Shown here one piece after another: positions 7,176 through 11,189 of a stretch of 11,189 nt of DNA (position 1 is the first letter of the stretch; each line of letters starts with the position of its first letter). Origin of the DNA: RGIG6904 sp024680835 (GTDB lineage Bacteria > Bacillota > Clostridia > Lachnospirales > Lachnospiraceae); the NCBI GenBank assembly GCA_024680835.1, contig JAILBP010000111.1:1-11189 (forward strand), read 5' to 3'. The translations under genes and the position numbers were made by a program. The notes below the pieces were generated by a model. The model made no database searches. It had not been told where the DNA came from and worked only from the letters and a program-made list of their open reading frames with translations.

Positions 7176-7203
7176 GTTATCTCTCCCATTCAGAATTTTT
7201 TAA

Positions 7204-9615
7204 TCAGAATTCCCTCAGTTTATAATCCTTATCCTCATCTATCATCCGCAGCATGATATCCGCAAAGGCAGGGTCAAACTGTGTTCCGCTGCCTTTTGCG
7301 ATCTCCGCTCTCACCTTCTCCTGCGGAAGCGCGTTGCGGTAGCTCCTGCGACTGGTCATAGCATCGTAGGCATCTGCCACTGCTATGATCCTGGCCTGTT
7401 CCGGTATATCAAAGCCGCTGATACCGTCCGGATAGCCTCCGCCTGCAAACTTCTCGTGATGCCATCTTGCGCCGATGACAAGCTGCGGCATAGCCTTAAT
7501 ATTCTCTAAGATCCTTGCGCCCATGACGGGATGTTCCTTTATCAGGCTGAACTCCTCATCATTAAGCCTGTCGGGTTTGTTGATCACGGCGTCCGGAACA
7601 CCGATCTTGCCCACGTCATGCAGCAGTCCCATCATATATATATCCGACTGTTTATCACTGTCGTATCCGTAACGGGCAGCGATCATGCGGGCGTAATCGG
7701 CAACCCTTCGCGAGTGGCCGTTAGTGTAAGTATCCTTGGCATCTATGGCATCGGCGATAGCCAGTACCACCTGGATTGACAGAGCCTCATTCTCTCTGGT
7801 CTTTTTGCTGACTTCGTCCGAAAGGTTCCTCTGGAGAGCCACAAGATCAATGATATGCCGTACACGCATGCTCAGCACATCCGGCACAAAAGGCTTTCGT
7901 ATGAAATCCATGGCGCCTGCTTTGAGACCTTTTGTCTCGGCTTCCTCATCCTCATTGGCTGTCAGGAATATGACAGGAGTGGGTTCCATATTAAGACTCT
8001 TCTCAACTCTCCTCAACCGCTCTATAGTCTCGAAACCGTCCATATCAGGCATCAATATGTCTAACAGGACAAGCTCCGGACGGTTGCCGGCTTCTATGTA
8101 TTTGATCAAAAGCTCCCCGGATTCGAAGGTTTCAACCTCCATATTGCTCTTGCTTAGGATCCTGCCGGCGGTCTTGCGGTTGATGGTGTCATCATCCACC
8201 ACTACAACCATAGGCTGACCGGTCTTATTCTTGTCAGATCTGTCTTGCGTATCCCTGATGCGGCGTATCTCCTGAGCTTTCTCGGGCTCCACCATCTGAA
8301 GATCGTAATGGACCCTGATAAGTCCGGCCCCCGGATGATCCTTCCACATTTTCATAATGCGTTCCATTACCAGCCGGGAATTCTTTTCCTCAAGCTCCGG
8401 AAGTAGCAGAAAATACTGGTTTTTGCTGTTCTGCATCATGACATCGCTCTTGCGAAGGGTGTTCTGTACAAGTTCTCCGAACTCATGATAAAGGCCGACA
8501 TATTCCTTTTCATCCAATACCGTCCCCTCTCCCGGAGACAGCGTGAACAGTGCCTTATAAGCGACTCCGCTGTAGCTTTGGATGTAACGCATCATGTATT
8601 GATACACATCGCGGAAGGTTTCCTCACCTATCCACATGGCATGTCTTATGGATGTTCTCTCTGCCATTGCCATGCTGAGGGTCGTGATGTCACCGGAGGT
8701 GTTTCCTGAGTCTTTCTCTATCTCTTCATACAATGCGCAGCCGTGTTTTCCGTTGTTTTTAACATAGTATAGAGCCCTGTCCGCATAACGGAAAAGCTCC
8801 TCATATTCCGTACCCGAATCAGGCACAAAAACAGAACCGGCGGACACACCTATAGGAACCTTCATATCCATCCCCAAAAGCTTCCTGGCATCTCCGATGA
8901 TAAGCTCATTCAATCGCTTAGCCAGATCCTTTACCGCCTGCAGGCTGCGCTCGCCCTTACAGAAGACGATAAATTCATCTCCTCCGACGCGCCCCACTAT
9001 ATCATCCTGACGGACATTCCGTCTCAATATATCCGCAAATCCGGCAAGAACCCGGTCTCCCATATCATGTCCGTAAATATCATTAACCAGCTTAAAACCG
9101 TCGAGGTCCACCACGATCAGCGCTCCGCTCTCCGCTGTGCATACCCTCCTGAGCAGATCGGTCACACCGTCTTTATTCAGAAGCTCTGTCAGGTGATCGG
9201 TCTCCGAGTATTTGGCAAGCTCCTGCATGCGCCTTGTCTGTGTGATAACATTCCTGACACGCTGCACCAGTACCTCAGCCACAAAGGGTTTCCGCACAAA
9301 ATCCAGTGCACCTGCAGCAAGTCCCCTCGTTTCCGTGACATTATCATCATCGGCGGTCATAAATACAACAGGGATCTCCTTAAGCCCCTTCTGCGTAATA
9401 AGCTCTTTCAGCCGGCGCAGTGTCTCAAAACCGTCCATCTCCGGCATCATGATATCCAGCAGTACGAGGTCCGGAATCTCCCCGTCACTTACACGGTCCA
9501 CAAATTCCCGCCCCGAATTATATTTAATAACACGAAAATCATTTTTGCCGAGAAATCGTTCCGCCAATTGCAGATTTATGGAATCGTCATCTACGACAGC
9601 GATCAAATCCGACAT
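7204..9615 (-). CDS. Cyclic di-GMP hybrid regulator: REC, GGDEF, degenerate GGDEF-like, REC, HD-GYP
   Basis: An 803-residue soluble protein. Receiver 1 spans about 3-122 (Asp54 in LLDIMMPEMDG, KPF at 109-111). A GGDEF domain at about 135-300 has an intact GGDEF (211-215) and an RQDD inhibitory site exactly 5 residues before it. Residues 320-445 look like a second, decayed GGDEF: RKSD, five residues, then NSKNQYFLLLPE in place of the catalytic motif. Receiver 2 is at about 468-590 (Asp519 in LLDILMPDMDG). A C-terminal HD-GYP phosphodiesterase at about 610-780 has LLHDVGKIG (His666-Asp667), HHEKFAGGGYPDG and VADAYDAMTS complete. The protein can thus in principle both make and degrade cyclic di-GMP. 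ATG at 9642 is in frame but has no ribosome site; 9615 has GGAGG 8 nt before it. The two receivers are alike enough to suggest internal duplication. No partner kinase is adjacent. Confidence 0.93.
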   Translation of the reverse strand: MSDLIAVVDDDSINLQLAERFLGKNDFRVIKYNSGREFVDRVSDGEIPDLVLLDIMMPEMDGFETLRRLKELITQKGLKEIPVVFMTADDDNVTETRGLAAGALDFVRKPFVAEVLVQRVRNVITQTRRMQELAKYSETDHLTELLNKDGVTDLLRRVCTAESGALIVVDLDGFKLVNDIYGHDMGDRVLAGFADILRRNVRQDDIVGRVGGDEFIVFCKGERSLQAVKDLAKRLNELIIGDARKLLGMDMKVPIGVSAGSVFVPDSGTEYEELFRYADRALYYVKNNGKHGCALYEEIEKDSGNTSGDITTLSMAMAERTSIRHAMWIGEETFRDVYQYMMRYIQSYSGVAYKALFTLSPGEGTVLDEKEYVGLYHEFGELVQNTLRKSDVMMQNSKNQYFLLLPELEEKNSRLVMERIMKMWKDHPGAGLIRVHYDLQMVEPEKAQEIRRIRDTQDRSDKNKTGQPMVVVVDDDTINRKTAGRILSKSNMEVETFESGELLIKYIEAGNRPELVLLDILMPDMDGFETIERLRRVEKSLNMEPTPVIFLTANEDEEAETKGLKAGAMDFIRKPFVPDVLSMRVRHIIDLVALQRNLSDEVSKKTRENEALSIQVVLAIADAIDAKDTYTNGHSRRVADYARMIAARYGYDSDKQSDIYMMGLLHDVGKIGVPDAVINKPDRLNDEEFSLIKEHPVMGARILENIKAMPQLVIGARWHHEKFAGGGYPDGISGFDIPEQARIIAVADAYDAMTSRRSYRNALPQEKVRAEIAKGSGTQFDPAFADIMLRMIDEDKDYKLREF

Positions 9616-9623
9616 CCTGTATT

Positions 9624-9628
9624 CCTCC
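9624..9628 (-). promoter_or_regulatory. Ribosome binding site choosing the 9615 start
   Basis: GGAGG on the minus strand lies 8 nt before ATG at 9615. The longer in-frame reading from 9642 lacks any such site, and its extra nine residues are not part of the receiver fold. Confidence 0.8.
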
Positions 9629-9647
9629 GTAAAATATGTCATCTATG

Positions 9648-10724
9648 TCAATAAATGACTCTGTTCCTGCCACTCTGCTTACCCATGTAGAGTTTCTCAT
9701 CAGCTTCCTTGACCGAAGCCTCGACACCTGCGACATAAGACAACTCAGCTATGCCGAAGGTCATGGTAACCTTAATCTTCAGATCGTCATTTACCGCGAT
9801 CTCGGTGTGTTCTATCGTCTCACGCAGTCGCTCTATCGCAATATAAGCATCATCTCCGTTGCATCCCGGCAGTATCAGCAGAAATTCCTCTCCGCCCCAT
9901 CTGGCGATAAACGCAGACTCCCCCATATTTGCGGTCATCAGCTCCGCTATGCGTTTCAGTACAACATCTCCCGCATCATGCCCGTAATTGTCATTTACTT
10001 TTTTGAAGAAATCGATATCACCTATGGTGACGCTGACGGAATCATGATCTTTTCCTTCAATCAGTTCCTCAAGATACTCATCAGCCCTGCGCCTGTTGAA
10101 AAGCCCCGTCAGTTTATCGGTATTAGCCTCGCGTTTAAGCTTGTCGTTGTATTTGATGAGCTTGCCTTCGGCTTCGTTTTCCTCTCTGCTGAAAAGATAT
10201 GACAGCAGCACGATGGAAATAAACACTGCGGAAATATTGGTTATCTGAATATATTTGTCAACCGCGCTTCCGCTGACCACCAGATCGGATTTTATACCGC
10301 TGACCAGAATCACAGTGACACCACGGAAGACCAGCACCAATCCCGCGTATATGAACTTGTACAGTGCCTTGCTGTAAGTAGCAAAAAAGCACAGCATCAG
10401 TATTATGATGTGATAGTTCTGCATTCCGGCAGACCATCCCAAAACAGGCATCATAGCCAGTGACCACACGAAAACATAAGCTATAAAATATATGAGAGAA
10501 GTTCTGGTCTTCAGCCTGTATGTGAACAAAAACACCATGATATTGGCAAAAAACAAAAACGAAACCCTGAAGGAATACTCTCTGATGATGCCTGCTGCCA
10601 CAGGGATCATATCCGCAATAAATGCGACAAAACAGATGATGCACAATATCCTGAGGGCAATGATGATCCTTTTGTTCTGATTTTCTTCTTTTGTGTCCTT
10701 CGTGATCAATCCGATGAGTTTCAT
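9648..10724 (-). CDS. Membrane-bound diguanylate cyclase (GGDEF)
   Basis: A 358-residue protein expected in the cytoplasmic membrane. About six hydrophobic segments span residues 19-178 (near 19-47, 53-68, 76-96, 104-118, 122-143, 158-178) with no recognised ligand domain, followed by a short charged linker and a GGDEF domain from about 195. The domain has TDKLTGLFNRRRADEYL, the metal-binding GDIDFFKKVNDNYGHDAGD and an active-site RWGGEEF (GGEEF at 277-281). It should convert two GTP to cyclic di-GMP. The residues where the RxxD inhibitory site would sit read GESA, so product inhibition through that site is not expected. A longer frame begins at 10784, but ATG at 10724 has AGAGGA 6 nt upstream and lies just after the promoter near 10767-10795, so the short form is chosen. 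It precedes the hybrid regulator by 32 nt. Confidence 0.92.
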   Translation of the reverse strand: MKLIGLITKDTKEENQNKRIIIALRILCIICFVAFIADMIPVAAGIIREYSFRVSFLFFANIMVFLFTYRLKTRTSLIYFIAYVFVWSLAMMPVLGWSAGMQNYHIIILMLCFFATYSKALYKFIYAGLVLVFRGVTVILVSGIKSDLVVSGSAVDKYIQITNISAVFISIVLLSYLFSREENEAEGKLIKYNDKLKREANTDKLTGLFNRRRADEYLEELIEGKDHDSVSVTIGDIDFFKKVNDNYGHDAGDVVLKRIAELMTANMGESAFIARWGGEEFLLILPGCNGDDAYIAIERLRETIEHTEIAVNDDLKIKVTMTFGIAELSYVAGVEASVKEADEKLYMGKQSGRNRVIY

Positions 10725-10730
10725 CCGGTA

Positions 10731-10736
10731 TCCTCT
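10731..10736 (-). promoter_or_regulatory. Ribosome binding site choosing the 10724 start
   Basis: AGAGGA on the minus strand is 6 nt before ATG at 10724. The longer frame from 10784 would begin upstream of the predicted transcription start near 10760, so it could not be read from that promoter. Confidence 0.75.
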
Positions 10737-10750
10737 CACAACAACGAAAC

Positions 10751-10787
10751 AAAAAACGCCTTGTATATTATACTGAATACACAAGGC
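10751..10787 (-). terminator. Intrinsic terminator-like hairpin upstream of the GGDEF gene
   Basis: On the minus strand GCCTTGTGTAT (10787-10777) pairs with ATATACAAGGC (10768-10758), 11 bp with one G-U, around an 8-nt loop. It is followed by one G and six T. This suits termination of transcripts coming from the aspS side and separates that gene from the cyclic di-GMP genes. It overlaps the promoter at 10767-10795. Confidence 0.6.
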
Positions 10788-10795
10788 AATTTCAA
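10767..10795 (-). promoter_or_regulatory. Vegetative promoter for the GGDEF gene and downstream genes
   Basis: The minus strand has TTGAAA (10795-10790), exactly 17 nt, then TATAAT (10772-10767): a perfect -10 and a 4 of 6 -35 at ideal spacing. The start would be near 10760, giving a leader of about 36 nt with AGAGGA before ATG 10724. It is the strongest promoter I see in the window. Confidence 0.75.
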
Positions 10796-10815
10796 GAATT
10801 TTAAGTTGAACGATG

Positions 10816-11041
10816 GTTACTATTCACAGCCAATATCATACAGACAGGCATATGCCAGCTTGCTGGCAAATATGACAGTCTGTATGATATTGACTGGAAT
10901 CAGTCACTTTACATACATGATACAGGCAGCCGCGATAGCGGCAGTAGAGCCCGACAAGGCAATTCTGCCAGCTTGGCTTCGCAGATTGCCGATGTCAGGG
11001 CGAGCCTGTAGAATGTATGTAAAGTGGCTGTGAATAGTCAC
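10816..11041 (+). repeat. Palindromic non-coding repeat element, copy 2 (226 bp, long form)
   Basis: The element is bounded by GTTACTATTCACAGCC (10816-10831) and GGCTGTGAATAGTCAC (11026-11041). From left to right it contains a long hairpin with perfect 15-bp arms (10831-10845 with 10878-10892) and inner arms TGCCAG/CTGGCA, a small hairpin TGACTG-GAAT-CAGTCA (10891-10906), and a large stem. The large stem has 23-nt arms (10905-10927 with 11004-11026) that pair throughout except for a central GA opposite GA. That stem encloses GCCGC-GATA-GCGGC (10929-10942) and the segment shared with copy 1. Relative to copy 1 it is inverted and carries extra hairpins in its left half. No transposase or convincing protein is encoded. 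A 90-codon plus-strand frame crosses it but is better explained as chance. Confidence 0.85.
10986..11014 (+). promoter_or_regulatory. Promoter-like pair inside repeat copy 2
   Basis: TTGCCG (10986-10991), 17 nt, TAGAAT (11009-11014) is the same pair found in copy 1. Here it points right, towards the 3' end of aspS, so any transcript would be antisense to that gene. Function is inferred from the sequence match only. Confidence 0.3.
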
Positions 11042-11057
11042 AACATCTCCATACTCA

Positions 11058-11086
11058 CAGACGGGACGCTGTCCGCATCCCGTCTG
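11058..11086 (-). other. GC-rich hairpin after aspS
   Basis: CAGACGGGACGC (11058-11069) pairs with GCATCCCGTCTG (11075-11086) around TGTCC, 12 bp with one mismatch or wobble depending on strand. It lies 15 nt past the aspS stop, a normal terminator position, but no T-run follows on the minus strand. On the plus strand only a broken T-rich stretch follows. It may protect the 3' end of the aspS message or be a terminator whose tail was lost. Confidence 0.5.
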
Positions 11087-11101
11087 AATTGATCTTTTCT
11101 G

Positions 11102-11189
11102 TTATGATTCTGCCACAACAGCTATACCGAGCTCCTCAAGCTGCGCAGCATCCACTGTTCCCGGAGCATCGGTCATGAGATCCGAGGCA
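11102..11189 (-). CDS. aspS: Aspartyl-tRNA synthetase, C-terminal end only
   Basis: The last 28 codons plus TAA are present; the rest lies right of the window. The peptide ASDLMTDAPGTVDAAQLEE followed by LGIAVV is the characteristic bacterial AspRS tail, where the conserved form is (A/S)xDLMT-AP--V---QL-EL-I. The enzyme charges tRNA-Asp (or tRNA-Asn in non-discriminating forms) in the cytoplasm. Only the tail is seen, so activity and discrimination cannot be judged. It appears separate from the genes on its left, being followed by a hairpin, a repeat and a terminator-like structure. Confidence 0.9.
   Translation of the reverse strand, partial: ASDLMTDAPGTVDAAQLEELGIAVVAES

Noticed and set aside
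9616..9642. Longer N-terminus of the hybrid regulator starting at 9642
   Set aside because: No ribosome site before 9642, while GGAGG is well placed for 9615 and the receiver fold starts there.
10725..10784. Longer N-terminus of the membrane GGDEF protein starting at 10784
   Set aside because: It would begin before the predicted transcription start, crosses the terminator hairpin, and has no suitable ribosome site.
10761..11033. Plus-strand open frame of 90 codons across repeat copy 2
   Set aside because: It runs through the palindromic element and the promoter/terminator, has no ribosome site, and lacks recognisable domains; a chance frame is the simpler reading.
1..11189. CRISPR array, tRNA, rRNA, phage or transposase genes
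   Set aside because: No regularly spaced repeats, no cloverleaf or rRNA-like sequence, and no integrase or transposase motifs were seen on either strand.

Overview
The window looks like chromosomal DNA from a Gram-positive, Firmicutes-type anaerobe, most likely a Clostridia member of the Lachnospiraceae kind. Four things suggest this: strong AGGAGG-type ribosome sites, YesM/YesN-type sensor pairs next to sugar-binding lipoproteins, a SufC/SufB-like Fe-S pair with no desulfurase beside it, and GGDEF and HD-GYP signalling proteins. The assignment is by gene style only. Every gene I can support lies on the minus strand, so transcription runs from the right end of the window to the left.

Right to left. 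(1) 11102-11189 is the last 28 residues of aspartyl-tRNA synthetase. (2) 10725-11101 has no gene. It holds a GC-rich hairpin, a 226-bp palindromic repeat (copy 2), and a terminator-like hairpin that overlaps a near-consensus promoter. (3) 9648-10724 is a membrane diguanylate cyclase. (4) 7204-9615 is a large soluble regulator with the order REC, GGDEF, degenerate GGDEF-like, REC, HD-GYP, so it carries motifs for both making and breaking cyclic di-GMP. (5) 6423-7175 and 5500-6426 are a SufC-like ATPase and a SufB/SufD-like scaffold that overlap by 4 nt and resemble a minimal Fe-S assembly (SMS-type) pair. (6) 4780-5454 is a HAD sugar-phosphate phosphatase or mutase. (7) 4694-4809 is copy 1 of the palindromic repeat. 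(8) 3656-4666, 2179-3654 and 936-2198 form a compact three-gene sensor unit: a YtfQ-like sugar-binding lipoprotein, a YesM/LytS-type histidine kinase and an AraC-type response regulator. (9) 757-935 is a control region with an inverted repeat and a leader that can fold into a three-way junction. (10) 1-756 is the start of a second sugar-binding lipoprotein, probably the first gene of the transporter that the sensor controls.

Working model (inference): sugar bound by the 3656-4666 lipoprotein is reported through the kinase to the regulator, which activates the transport gene(s) starting at 756. This matches the known XylFII-LytS-YesN xylose sensor of Clostridium beijerinckii. The GGDEF and GGDEF/HD-GYP genes form a separate cyclic di-GMP module whose transcript may continue into the Fe-S genes.

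The most unusual signal is the pair of non-coding repeat elements. They share terminal inverted repeats and a nearly identical stretch of about 77 nt that includes a promoter-like pair (TTGCCG, 17 nt, TAGAAT). Copy 1 fills almost the whole gap between the HAD gene and the sensor operon, provides the last nine codons and stop of the HAD gene, and points its promoter-like sequence at the sensor operon.
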